36,129 nt of DNA from IMG/VR virus record IMGVR_UViG_3300020183_000237, positions 1 to 36,129 of that record; one strand, given 5' to 3'. The position numbers and the translations under genes were made by a program. Of the stretch, positions 21,776 through 29,241 are shown piece by piece (the first letter of the stretch is position 1; every line of letters starts with the position of its first letter). Source of the DNA: a virus. The notes under the pieces were generated by a model. That model did no database searches. It saw only the letters and a program-made list of their open reading frames with translations, and was not told where the DNA came from.

Positions 21776-23284
21776 CTATATTTTATCGTTTAATATCCGA
21801 GTACCGCGCCCCCATGATACTTCAGTCATTTGCGGAGCAGTTCGTTGACTCATATAATTAACTGCCATTGTAAGAGCATCAACTTGGTCGTCATTCTTGC
21901 TGCCGGGAAATAAACTAAATTCATTAATAAATCCATCTAACCATGTCGCACTTGCTGGCAGAAAAATATTTCCGGCTTCGACCAATGGAACAATTGCCGC
22001 AGCCCTTGACTCTTTTGATTTTTCCGGCTTGTAACCAATAAGCCCCGGTACTTTTTGTGTCAACATTTGATATACGGCATGACCAGAAGCCGCAAGTTCA
22101 ATTACAGTCCCGTTCAATCCGTGCCGTTTGTACATGCGTGAAATCATAGCCATTGTTCCGATTACATCAAGTTTTTCTCGGGCCATGTCTAGCACATAAA
22201 AACGATTACCGGCTTGGCCGATAACCATTCCCACAACATAGTCGGAATTCTTGTTATTTGTAAATGTACAGTCCACAGATAACATAACACGCTGAAACTC
22301 CGGCATTGGCGTGTCATGTGCATAATATTGCCACCAGTTTGCATTAAACAGGTTGCCGCCTTCGGGCGCTGGGCGCTGCTGGTATAGTGAAGCAAAATCA
22401 CGGGTGCCGATCGCTTCACGTATTCTTTCTAGGTCGTCAATGTCATAACGTTGAGGACACAATGCAACACCAGCCTGCTCACGCCAGTCGGGCAAAATCT
22501 CGCAATGATCTGGTAGCAATGGCCTGTCATTGTTATCTTCTGAAATTGCAGGCAGGTCAAGTATTGTCCAATTTTCGCGTCCTTTTTCGGATACATTTAA
22601 CTCGGATTCTATTAATTGTCCTACTAAATCATTTTCGCTCCATCGTGTCTGCACAACAATTATTGCACCGACACCAGGCTCTAGCCGTGTGTACAGCGTA
22701 GAGGTGTACCAATCACGCAATTTCTCCATAAGACGATTTGATTCGGCGTCTTCTCTGTTCTTGACGGGATCATCGACAATTAGCAGGTGACCAGAACGGC
22801 CAGTGATCGCACCTCCAACACCCGCCGCCCACATGCCTCCACCACCCTGAGTTCCCCAATCATTGACCGCCTGCTTGTATTGATCTAAGGCACCACCAGC
22901 CTGGCGATACATTTCACGGGCATTACGAGAAAAACCTTCCGCCAGTTCTGCGCTATAGGAGGTGATACCAACGAAACGATCTGGATGAGCAAGCAAATAG
23001 GCTGCAGGCAAAAGCCGTGAAGCCAATAGACTCTTTCCATGGCGCGGCGGAATTTGGATGATTAATCTTTTACAATCCCCGTCAATGATGCGCTGAAACT
23101 GCCTAGTGAGTTCGGCGTGAACTTTATAAAATTTATAGTTGGGATATACTTCTTTTATGAATTTATGAAAAATAATTTTTTGACCGCCGTCACGTTGTTG
23201 CGTTTTAATCTGACGCAACTGTTTGACCATTTCTTGGTCAGAAGCTGCTTTACGCAAATAATCGCGGCCAAACTTTGCAGCCAT
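21776..23284 (-). CDS. terL: Terminase large subunit
   Basis: The ATP-driven motor and nuclease that packages phage DNA into heads. Walker A is at residues 79-86 (PPRHGKS), Walker B near 167-172 (HLLIVDDP), followed by a coupling segment VVQTRWSENDL. The nuclease domain shows its acidic residues in LSVDCTFTNN and in the C-terminal DDQVDALTMAVNYM, the typical D..D pair. Length 502 aa is normal. ATG 23284 begins MAAKFGRDYLRKAA, four bases after the stop of a 51-aa gene that separates it from the small subunit. Confidence 0.92.
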   Translation of the reverse strand: MAAKFGRDYLRKAASDQEMVKQLRQIKTQQRDGGQKIIFHKFIKEVYPNYKFYKVHAELTRQFQRIIDGDCKRLIIQIPPRHGKSLLASRLLPAAYLLAHPDRFVGITSYSAELAEGFSRNAREMYRQAGGALDQYKQAVNDWGTQGGGGMWAAGVGGAITGRSGHLLIVDDPVKNREDAESNRLMEKLRDWYTSTLYTRLEPGVGAIIVVQTRWSENDLVGQLIESELNVSEKGRENWTILDLPAISEDNNDRPLLPDHCEILPDWREQAGVALCPQRYDIDDLERIREAIGTRDFASLYQQRPAPEGGNLFNANWWQYYAHDTPMPEFQRVMLSVDCTFTNNKNSDYVVGMVIGQAGNRFYVLDMAREKLDVIGTMAMISRMYKRHGLNGTVIELAASGHAVYQMLTQKVPGLIGYKPEKSKESRAAAIVPLVEAGNIFLPASATWLDGFINEFSLFPGSKNDDQVDALTMAVNYMSQRTAPQMTEVSWGRGTRILNDKI

Positions 23285-23287
23285 TAA

Positions 23288-23443
23288 TTAGGATTTTTTA
23301 ATATTATACATAATGGCTTCAATCCAATCTTGTTCGGCCCAATCGTTAAAAATACAAGCAACAGGATCTTCTGGATCCCACTCAAAAGTAAAGGAACCAT
23401 CCTCGTTTTCAGTTACTTTTAAAATGTCGTTTTCGGAAGTCAT
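23288..23443 (-). CDS. Small WDPxDPV protein, paralogue 2, 51 aa
   Basis: ATG 23443 overlaps the TGA of the small terminase gene (ATGA). The sequence is MTSENDILKVTENEDGSFTF then EWDPEDPVACIFNDWAEQDWIEAI and a short basic end. It aligns with the 68-aa protein at 5033-5239 over the WDPxDPV...NDWxEQD core. It is strongly acidic, with one cysteine. Its position between both terminase subunits would fit a packaging accessory, but this is only positional. Confidence 0.7.
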   Translation of the reverse strand: MTSENDILKVTENEDGSFTFEWDPEDPVACIFNDWAEQDWIEAIMYNIKKS

Positions 23444-24075
23444 TCGTCTAGGGGGATATCGTAAGCATCAACATCGGTAACATCTTCGACGTTGACTTTT
23501 TCCATTTCGGCTTCAACTAATTCCATCATTTCATTAACACCCAACGCAGTAGCCCAAGATTGACGTGATTGCTCATTGATGTTTGCCGCTGCACGCAGTA
23601 AGCCAGAAACCAAAGCAAGCGGCACTTCCTCGTCATTTTGTTCTGCTTCAACAATTCGTTTTTGAAGTACGCGCAACAGGTCTTCAGAAACCTGCATCAT
23701 CATTTTAGCTTGAGTTTCAGAAGCTTCGCGGAATTCAATGATGGCTTCTTTATGTTTGTTCTTTTGCAGCTTGTCGGCTTCACGCCATACAATAGCCATT
23801 TGCTCCCTGTCAAATGCAGCGGCTCGTTTTTGCCAATTAAACTGCTCGGCCCATTTGGAAATTGTCCCAGTACTGTGTCCCGTGAGTTCACTGACATTCG
23901 CAAAAGTTCTTTCGCCCTGCATTCGCATGAAAGCTTGGAAACATGCGTATTGATCAGCGGATTCATGAATGCCAACCTCTCGGACCCTATAGCCTCGACG
24001 GAAACCATGAATCGGCCCCGGTTCACCCTTGGGCTTTTGTGCCTCAGGCCAGGATTTTGTATTGTCGTCTTCCAT
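23440..24075 (-). CDS. terS: Terminase small subunit
   Basis: Recognises the phage DNA and hands it to TerL. I chose ATG 24075 (MEDDNTKSWPEAQKPKGEPG), 211 aa; the frame continues upstream into ThyX but not plausibly. Residues about 45-85 (ACFQAFMRMQGERTFANVSELTGHSTGTISKWAEQFNWQKRAAAFDRE) are a helix-turn-helix of the terminase small subunit type, including "ISKW...F.W..RA.A.D". A long charged coiled coil follows (KHKEAIIEFREASETQAKMMMQVSEDLLRVL), then an acidic C-terminus ending in DDE-like residues. Adjacent to the large subunit. Confidence 0.82.
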   Translation of the reverse strand: MEDDNTKSWPEAQKPKGEPGPIHGFRRGYRVREVGIHESADQYACFQAFMRMQGERTFANVSELTGHSTGTISKWAEQFNWQKRAAAFDREQMAIVWREADKLQKNKHKEAIIEFREASETQAKMMMQVSEDLLRVLQKRIVEAEQNDEEVPLALVSGLLRAAANINEQSRQSWATALGVNEMMELVEAEMEKVNVEDVTDVDAYDIPLDE

Positions 24076-24092
24076 TGCGACTATTGTTCCAA

Positions 24093-24755
24093 TTACAGTT
24101 CCCACGGAGACTGAGGGCCCCCAAGAGCCTCGGCTATTGCCGGACATTCCTCCGACAAAATTGCCTTGCATGAAAGTGCAATCTTTTGATGCTCTAGTTG
24201 GGTGCCATTCTTTTCGCGTAATGCGATATAAGTAATCCAGCTCCGAATGGTTCCTGCCATGTAGAGACGGCTTTGTACACCCATTGGCAAAACTTCTCTG
24301 GCGCATTCTTTGGCTACTCCTTGTGCCAGCAAATCTTCGTATACTAATTTAGCGTGTTGATAAAGAGAGTCAATATCCACAATAAGATCTGTGATGACTT
24401 CATGAGGTAGGTCATCATGACTTGACTGTCGATTTTTGTCATCCTGACGGCGTAGATGAGGCCTGGGAATATCATCGTTTAACAGACTTGATTCTGCATA
24501 ACGCAAGGAAAATTCCTGAAACGAGAAGGAACGATGCCTCAAAATTTGAGGACTAACCGCTCTCGATGTATTAATTTCCAGCGTCATGCTGGCCATTTCA
24601 AATGGCGACAAATGTTTATGCTTCAACAAATACCGAATCAGTTTGGAGGCTGTGTCGTGATTGTCTTGGTTTGAAGGGTTACTGACGCGGGCGCAGTAGG
24701 AAACCAATTGTTCAGCGTCTGGCGTGATCGCAATCAGTTTGGCGCTATGCAGCAT
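24093..24755 (-). CDS. thyX: Flavin-dependent thymidylate synthase
   Basis: Makes dTMP from dUMP using FAD, NADPH and methylenetetrahydrofolate. The diagnostic ThyX motif RHRx7S is at residues 73-83 (RHRSFSFQEFS), with FSLRYAES following. The preceding block HKHLSPFEMASMTLEINTSRAV is the usual "H.S.fE.....f" folate/FAD region, and LPMGVQSRLYMAGTIRSWITYIALR contains the C-terminal arginines. 220 aa is a typical length. The cyanobacterial world commonly uses ThyX. Works downstream of dCTP deaminase. Confidence 0.93.
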   Translation of the reverse strand: MLHSAKLIAITPDAEQLVSYCARVSNPSNQDNHDTASKLIRYLLKHKHLSPFEMASMTLEINTSRAVSPQILRHRSFSFQEFSLRYAESSLLNDDIPRPHLRRQDDKNRQSSHDDLPHEVITDLIVDIDSLYQHAKLVYEDLLAQGVAKECAREVLPMGVQSRLYMAGTIRSWITYIALREKNGTQLEHQKIALSCKAILSEECPAIAEALGGPQSPWEL

Positions 24756-24788
24756 GTCCTTTAAATCTCTAGGACAGTCTAAAGGATT

Positions 24789-25640
24789 CTAGAATAAGGG
24801 AACAAAAGATTCCTCCTGGGCATCAACCGGAGAACTGTACCAAGAGGGAAAATAAAGCAAGTTACTTTGCACTTCCGGGCCCGGCCATTTCTTGGTTTTC
24901 AAGCATTCTTTAAGGACTTTACGTGCTTGTATAATCTGAGTAGTGCCCTCTGCCATCATCTCCTGCGAGACCTCAAAGATCCCTACAGACCATGGCTGGG
25001 CGCGTTCAATTGCCACAAAGATAAATCGGGCCGGCTTCTTGTAAGCAAGACGTGCTGCTTCCGCGTACCATGCGGCTTGGAAAACGTAATTCATGCCGCC
25101 AACCACCTTCTTTGTAAAAATATCAGGCTCAATGCTGTCGGTTGTCTTCAGATCTAAGACAAGCACTTCATCGCCAATGTCGACCAATCGATCCAAACGT
25201 GCCTTGCAGTCAATGCCGTCAGCACTCCAGTAAATGCTAAGTTCGTTAAATTTTCTATAATCGGATGCTAAACCGTTAAACCAATCAAGTTTTCGCAATG
25301 ATTCGGCCATTCCTAGGACACTATCCCAGGCCATGTCCTTATCGCTATTTGTTAAAATGGTTTTATCCTTGTTGGCGACTTTCCATTCTCGACCTTCCTT
25401 GGTCGTTAAAGATATATCGCTGGGCTTAAGGATGTACCTATTGGCAAATTCTTCATCACCCTCTAGCACTTTGCAGTGAAGGGCAGAACCCATATCCATA
25501 AAAACCGAGGTAGTAAACCTGCGACTTTTCGCTGCTCTGTAATGAGCAGGGCTTTTCAGGATATATTTCAAGGAACTTTGGTTTTCGCCCGGTTCCTTGC
25601 GATAAGCAGGATCGGGTTGCATGTAGCTGATTGCTACCAT
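24789..25640 (-). CDS. RecE-like (DUF3799) PD-(D/E)XK exonuclease
   Basis: A 5'-3' exonuclease that would resect DNA ends for the annealing protein. The N-terminus QSSLKYILKSPAHYRAAK and FMDMGSALHCKVLEGDEEF, then CKARLDRLVDIGDEVLVLDLKTT with the D...D-x-K core, then the YVFQAAWYAEAARLA helix (Q..A.Y) all fit the RecE C-terminal/DUF3799 family. Length 283 aa is normal. ATG 25640 is 16 bp after the RusA gene. It pairs functionally with the annealing protein at 28564 and SSB at 27202. Confidence 0.83.
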   Translation of the reverse strand: MVAISYMQPDPAYRKEPGENQSSLKYILKSPAHYRAAKSRRFTTSVFMDMGSALHCKVLEGDEEFANRYILKPSDISLTTKEGREWKVANKDKTILTNSDKDMAWDSVLGMAESLRKLDWFNGLASDYRKFNELSIYWSADGIDCKARLDRLVDIGDEVLVLDLKTTDSIEPDIFTKKVVGGMNYVFQAAWYAEAARLAYKKPARFIFVAIERAQPWSVGIFEVSQEMMAEGTTQIIQARKVLKECLKTKKWPGPEVQSNLLYFPSWYSSPVDAQEESFVPLF

Positions 25641-25655
25641 GTTTGACTTGCGATC

Positions 25656-26069
25656 CTACATTGTATCGTCGATCAGGCAAATATGAACAATCCACTTGGA
25701 GTCAGCCTTTTTTGCTTGATGCCATTCAATTGACAGACTGGGGATAACATTGACCCTATCATCTGTCCACAAGAGGTTGTGAGCACTGTCCATCAATGCT
25801 CCAGCGATATTATCGGTATCACCGCGCCCTTCACCGTAAACAATCAAATGCAGGTGCAACGGACCCATCAATGGTGGAGTAGTCCATTGTTCTTTTAATT
25901 GTTTTTTGATGGCATGCTGGGCTTCTTTGTAAGCGGCCGGCATATAAGTATGACCCGCTCTGGTCATCCTAGGTCGGGCCTTTGAGAATAAGGGATACTT
26001 TAATTCTAGGGTGTAGTCACTCGGGCGGCCGGTGACCCAAGAGCTGTACTGATAACCATTTTCTGTCAA
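25656..26069 (-). CDS. rusA: RusA-family Holliday junction resolvase
   Basis: Cuts four-way DNA junctions. The family's features are present: SKARPRMTRAGHTYMPAAY near residues 29-47, then GRGDTDNIAGALMDSAHNLLWTDDRVNVI, giving the conserved aspartates (D..DN and DD) of the active site. It ends KWIVHICLIDD. Length 137 aa is slightly longer than E. coli RusA. The start at ATG 26069 overlaps the upstream gene by 53 nt. Confidence 0.85.
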   Translation of the reverse strand: MTENGYQYSSWVTGRPSDYTLELKYPLFSKARPRMTRAGHTYMPAAYKEAQHAIKKQLKEQWTTPPLMGPLHLHLIVYGEGRGDTDNIAGALMDSAHNLLWTDDRVNVIPSLSIEWHQAKKADSKWIVHICLIDDTM

Positions 26070-26448
26070 TTTGAGTTGCCGGTTTCTTGTACGCCTCTAC
26101 ATTGTTCCGATAAATAGGTCCAAGGTCTTCGCCTTGCCACTCTTCGTTTACGAGTACTTCATCATAGATTGTCGAATTAGTACCGCACCTTTTCGTCTGT
26201 GCAATTTTAAGCAAGACTAAATAACCAATCAAATCATTAATCACATCTTCATCACAAGCTAGTAGACCAGCTCCTTTTTGAATGCGATTTAACTTGTCAT
26301 CAATCCTGACAAGTAGTTGTTCTACGGTGGAGGCTTGACTGAAAATACGGCATGGATTCAAAGCACTGTCTCCATACTTTTTATTTTTAGACAATAACAG
26401 TTGCTTGATTTCATCGCAAACTTTTGCAATTTCTAGTTGGCTATTCAT
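26017..26448 (-). CDS. Nucleotide-modification-associated protein (DUF1599/Nmad1-like)
   Basis: Begins MNSQLEIAKVCDEIKQLLL; the core NKKYGDSALNPCRIFSQAS, VEQLLVRIDDKLNRI and EDVINDLIGYLVLLKIA is the DUF1599 pattern, an all-alpha family related to MazG-type NTP pyrophosphohydrolases and named for its association with phage DNA-modification genes. The acidic residues of KYGD, D(D)KL and EDVINDL could bind metal. A C-terminal 45-residue extension is variable-looking. It overlaps its upstream neighbour by 4 nt (ATGA). Confidence 0.75.
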   Translation of the reverse strand: MNSQLEIAKVCDEIKQLLLSKNKKYGDSALNPCRIFSQASTVEQLLVRIDDKLNRIQKGAGLLACDEDVINDLIGYLVLLKIAQTKRCGTNSTIYDEVLVNEEWQGEDLGPIYRNNVEAYKKPATQIDRKWLSVQLLGHRPPE

Positions 26449-26699
26449 TGTTTTTCAGCCATGCGAATAGAACGTGCGTCGCGTACCGTGATCAATCGAC
26501 TGCCAACGGTAAGCATGACAACACAATGATTTTGAGAACTTTCAATAACATTGCCAGAACTCCAACCCGCACCCATGTATATTTGGACGCGAGTACCCTT
26601 TGTGAATCTGGGCAAAGGAAAAGAAGGCCTGCTTAGTCTTTCGGATTCTTTGTAGGCACTGGGTTTATATTTAACAGTACCATCTTTCAGGGTTCTCAT
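26445..26699 (-). CDS. Hypothetical protein, SH3/KOW-like, 84 aa
   Basis: ATG 26699 (MRTLKDGTVKYKPSAYKESERL) overlaps the previous stop by 4 nt. The C-terminal half (FTKGTRVQIYMGAGWSSGNVIESSQNHCVVML...LITVRDARSIR) is a run of short beta-strands like a small SH3/Tudor barrel, found in several phage proteins of unknown role. Confidence 0.65.
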   Translation of the reverse strand: MRTLKDGTVKYKPSAYKESERLSRPSFPLPRFTKGTRVQIYMGAGWSSGNVIESSQNHCVVMLTVGSRLITVRDARSIRMAEKQ

Positions 26700-27151
26700 A
26701 AGCAAGATTCTGGTAATCTTAATTTTTGCTGTTTGCTAAGTTCTGCCAGTAAATGCTGTGGCATCTTGGCGCCTAAAGAGGCTACCCAAGAAATTACCAA
26801 GGGCAAATTATTAGCCGTCAGAACCCATAGATCTGCATCTTCATTGTAACGAAGTGTTCCATGGGAAACCATCTCTCCTAAAACTTCGTCAATCAACTTC
26901 TCAAGTCGTGTGCCTTCACACCACTCTTCCTCAATTGGATCCCACCCTCCTACCTTTAAGTCCAACATGGAGCAGTGGGGACTAATGCTGGCAAGAACTT
27001 CTTCGTAGCGTACAGCTCCGCGATGCAACAGCGTAGCAATGACGTAAGGCTTTACCTGGGCAATAGTCAAAATTGGTTTCTCATCAATCAATGTTCCCAG
27101 CACGCTGTATGCCCAATCGGAATGACGCTGTGGCAGATCAGTATGTGACAT
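26696..27151 (-). CDS. Hypothetical protein, 151 aa, winged-helix-like
   Basis: I chose ATG 27151 (MSHTDLPQRHSDWAYSV) because an 8-bp hairpin lies between it and the SSB gene; the frame is open to 27205. The middle (IAQVKPYVIATLLHRGAVRYEEVLASISPHC, then LEKLIDEVLGEMVSHGTLRYNEDADLWVL) reads like a winged helix with "G.l.y.ed...W.l" as the wing. Probably DNA-binding or structural; not recognised as a named family. Confidence 0.55.
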   Translation of the reverse strand: MSHTDLPQRHSDWAYSVLGTLIDEKPILTIAQVKPYVIATLLHRGAVRYEEVLASISPHCSMLDLKVGGWDPIEEEWCEGTRLEKLIDEVLGEMVSHGTLRYNEDADLWVLTANNLPLVISWVASLGAKMPQHLLAELSKQQKLRLPESCL

Positions 27152-27165
27152 GAGATTTACTTTAT

Positions 27166-27192
27166 GGGCGGCAACACAAAAGTATGCCGCCC
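27166..27192 (-). promoter_or_regulatory. Stem-loop downstream of SSB
   Basis: GGGCGGCA (27166-27173) and TGCCGCCC (27185-27192) form a perfect 8-bp GC-rich stem with an 11-nt loop, 10 bp after the SSB stop codon and 15 bp before the next ATG. No T-run follows, so it may protect or process mRNA rather than stop transcription. Confidence 0.5.
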
Positions 27193-27201
27193 TTGTGATC
27201 G

Positions 27202-27552
27202 TCAAAATGGCATTTCCGACTTGTCGTCCGTAGGACGATATTCAAGGTAGGTCGGATTTGCATTACGAATATCAAGATAAACTTTACCTTGGTATTCGCG
27301 CTGAACAAGTTGGCCGGTTACGGCAATCTTGTCGCCACGCTTAATTCGCTCCGAAGCGATTTCGGCCTGCTTGCCACGCAATTGGCAGTTGTAAAACTGG
27401 CCAGTTTTTTCGTCGCCGGGTTTCACGTACACGTATGCACGATCCATTACCGTGAAGGTGGCAATTTGGTCACCACTGTCAAACGTTTTAACGCTGACGG
27501 GGGAAGTGCCTTCTTTGCACACAATAGTGCCTGCGATGCTAATGGTAGCCAT
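27202..27552 (-). CDS. ssb: Single-stranded DNA-binding protein
   Basis: An OB-fold protein of 116 aa coating ssDNA in replication and recombination. Strand pattern: ISIAGTIVCKEG, IATFTVMDRAYVYV, QFYNCQLRGKQAEIASERIKRGDKIAVTGQLVQREYQGKVYLDIR; the last block (GDKIAVTGQL....Y.GK.Y..I) is diagnostic. The tail is short but ends in DDKSEMPF, resembling the acidic hydrophobic DDxxPF tip by which SSB recruits partners. ATG 27552 is preceded by GGGAACCG. Confidence 0.88.
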   Translation of the reverse strand: MATISIAGTIVCKEGTSPVSVKTFDSGDQIATFTVMDRAYVYVKPGDEKTGQFYNCQLRGKQAEIASERIKRGDKIAVTGQLVQREYQGKVYLDIRNANPTYLEYRPTDDKSEMPF

Positions 27553-27569
27553 CGGTTCCCAGTATGGGT

Positions 27570-28445
27570 TTACAGTGCCAGCTTATCGGGGTTAGCAACC
27601 TTGCGTAGCCGCCGGATGGCATGATCACAACGTGAACGTATCAGCGAGATTGGAAGGCCCGTTACAGCGCTTATTTGTTTGTACTCCATGCCATGCACGA
27701 ACCGATGGCGCAACAGTCGAGCTGTGGATTCTAGTATGTCAGATTCTTTCAAGAATTGTTCAATTTCGCTAGAAAACAATCCTTGCTCTTGATTAAAAGT
27801 GTCGATACCGTTGTCACGGATGGTATCCGCTACATCAATATCTTCACCAATTAATCGATCCAGAGAATCAAAGTTGATGGCCATCAAAACTCTGTCAGTC
27901 ATTTCGCAAGCTTTTTCCTCGGAGAAGTTGCGACCGCCAGTAATTTTATGGTCTCTGTAATTAAAAGCGGCGCGAATTGAATCTTCAGGCACGTAAATTG
28001 GACTTATTTCAAGATAATTGTGCCGGCCTACATAGCAACGAATCCAATAGGATGCATAAGTTGAAAATTGATACCCTCGTTTGGGATCAAACTTCTCTGC
28101 AGCCTTTCTCAATCCAAGAACTCCTACCTGGAAATAATCAACGGTAGACTCATGTCCCCATTTCTTGTACGCCTGGGTACGCAAAAAACGACCAACAAGA
28201 TTGGCGACCAATAGAAGGTTATGTTCAACCAATTTGTTGATCAACTTAGTTCGCCGTGGATCGCCTTCGGGCAATTCTTGAATTTCGTTGCTAATTTTAG
28301 AAATCTGGCTTTTTGGCAATCTTGGCTTTTTGCCGGCTACATTGAGCCAGGTTGTGATTGGGTCAATCGTTTGATGCATTGTCGCCAGACGAAGAACGTA
28401 GACTGGCCGATGATGCCGCAAATCAAATGGTTTAGCAAGGGACAT
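27570..28445 (-). CDS. Sigma-70 family factor (regions 2 to 4)
   Basis: Residues about 70-140 (LVEHNLLLVANLVGRFLRTQAYKKWGHESTVDYFQVGVLGLRKAAEKFDP, then GYQFSTYASYWIRCYVGRH) are regions 2.1-2.4 of group 2/3 sigma factors, for core binding and -10 recognition. The C-terminus has a region 4-like HTH (MEYKQISAVTGLPISLIRSRCDHAIRRLRK). Unlike the protein at 21089-21760 both ends of the sigma fold are present. ATG 28445 lies in a 14-bp palindrome; ATG 28379 (MHQTIDPI) is an alternative start. It lies early in the minus-strand transcript, so it may switch promoters during infection. Confidence 0.85.
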   Translation of the reverse strand: MSLAKPFDLRHHRPVYVLRLATMHQTIDPITTWLNVAGKKPRLPKSQISKISNEIQELPEGDPRRTKLINKLVEHNLLLVANLVGRFLRTQAYKKWGHESTVDYFQVGVLGLRKAAEKFDPKRGYQFSTYASYWIRCYVGRHNYLEISPIYVPEDSIRAAFNYRDHKITGGRNFSEEKACEMTDRVLMAINFDSLDRLIGEDIDVADTIRDNGIDTFNQEQGLFSSEIEQFLKESDILESTARLLRHRFVHGMEYKQISAVTGLPISLIRSRCDHAIRRLRKVANPDKLAL

Positions 28446-28451
28446 GTCCCT
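28438..28451. promoter_or_regulatory. 14-bp perfect palindrome at the sigma gene start
   Basis: AGGGACATGTCCCT includes the ATG of the sigma gene. It lies in the short gap after a terminator. A protein bound here, or a hairpin hiding the start codon, could control the sigma factor. Confidence 0.35.
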
Positions 28452-28495
28452 AAGAAGATCTAAAGAAATTCTCGCGTATCAAGGATGATGCCAAA

Positions 28496-28524
28496 GAAAA
28501 AAGCCGCCAAAGAACTAGCGGCTT
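28496..28524 (-). terminator. Intrinsic terminator after annealing protein gene
   Basis: On the minus strand AAGCCGC (28524-28518) pairs with GCGGCTT (28507-28501) around a 10-nt loop, followed by T residues (28502-28497). It ends the transcript of the annealing-protein gene (stop at 28564) before the sigma gene, which would then need read-through or its own promoter. Confidence 0.8.
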
Positions 28525-28563
28525 CGTTCACACACTCCTCACGCACAAGTGAGCTAGAGGGAT

Positions 28564-29241
28564 CTACCAGGCTTCCACGCTCGCGGCTCCGAGAAAAGGG
28601 GCATTTTGCTCCTGTACCCAAACATCATTCTTGGATTCAAGAGTCTTAATGCCTTTCTCATAATTGCCATTGATAACGCCAATCAATTTGTCGGTTGCAT
28701 CCTTACACAGCCCCTTATCGAAAGCAGCGGTCTTAAAGTCCTGCTCAGTGGCCCCAGAAGCGGCCTTAGTGACCTTTCCGGCAACCGTCTTGGTAGCGTC
28801 CTTTTGAAGGGCCACAGGAGGCTGCGTATCGCCGTATCCGCTTTCGATTGGCATCTTGGCCCAAAGTTCAAATGCCAAACCGAAAAAGAAGCAGGCGGCA
28901 AGACAGGTGCCACGGCGCTGAGTGTCCGTGATGTCGCGAGCCGTGATTTTCTCATACGGAATCGCGAAGTTCCGGGTATCCATGATGGACTGTGGGACTG
29001 CTGGTGTTTCAGTGCCATCAGCATGAACGAACCGGATCATCAAATACCCGCCAACGGGAGCTTGGTGAACCAATGAACCGTTTGGGGCCGTCAGAGTCTC
29101 CGGCATCCAGCCAGGTGCATGCTGGCGAAGCAAATTTAAAGTCCTTGACCAATTGACATAACTAGCCTTGAAGTTGCCGGAACCAATGGTATCAACAAGA
29201 TCCTTGGTTACGATACCAGCCAAATTCGGGATGTCAGCCAT
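28564..29241 (-). CDS. Sak/DUF1071-like single-strand annealing protein
   Basis: Anneals complementary ssDNA for recombination. The block GGYLMIRFVHADGTETPAVPQS, then IMDTRNFAIPYEKITARDITDTQRRGTCLAACFFFGLAFELWAKMP (residues about 85-130), matches the DUF1071 (SSAP Sak-type) family: "PQ.IMD.RN..i....ItARDiTDt.RRg.c.a..f.fGLa.ELWAK". The N-terminal ~60 residues contain VDTIGSGNFKASYVNWSR. 225 aa is a normal length. The C-terminal third is charged and variable. It starts at ATG 29241 with an 8-nt overlap with the upstream gene. Partner nuclease at 24789. Confidence 0.75.
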   Translation of the reverse strand: MADIPNLAGIVTKDLVDTIGSGNFKASYVNWSRTLNLLRQHAPGWMPETLTAPNGSLVHQAPVGGYLMIRFVHADGTETPAVPQSIMDTRNFAIPYEKITARDITDTQRRGTCLAACFFFGLAFELWAKMPIESGYGDTQPPVALQKDATKTVAGKVTKAASGATEQDFKTAAFDKGLCKDATDKLIGVINGNYEKGIKTLESKNDVWVQEQNAPFLGAASVEAW

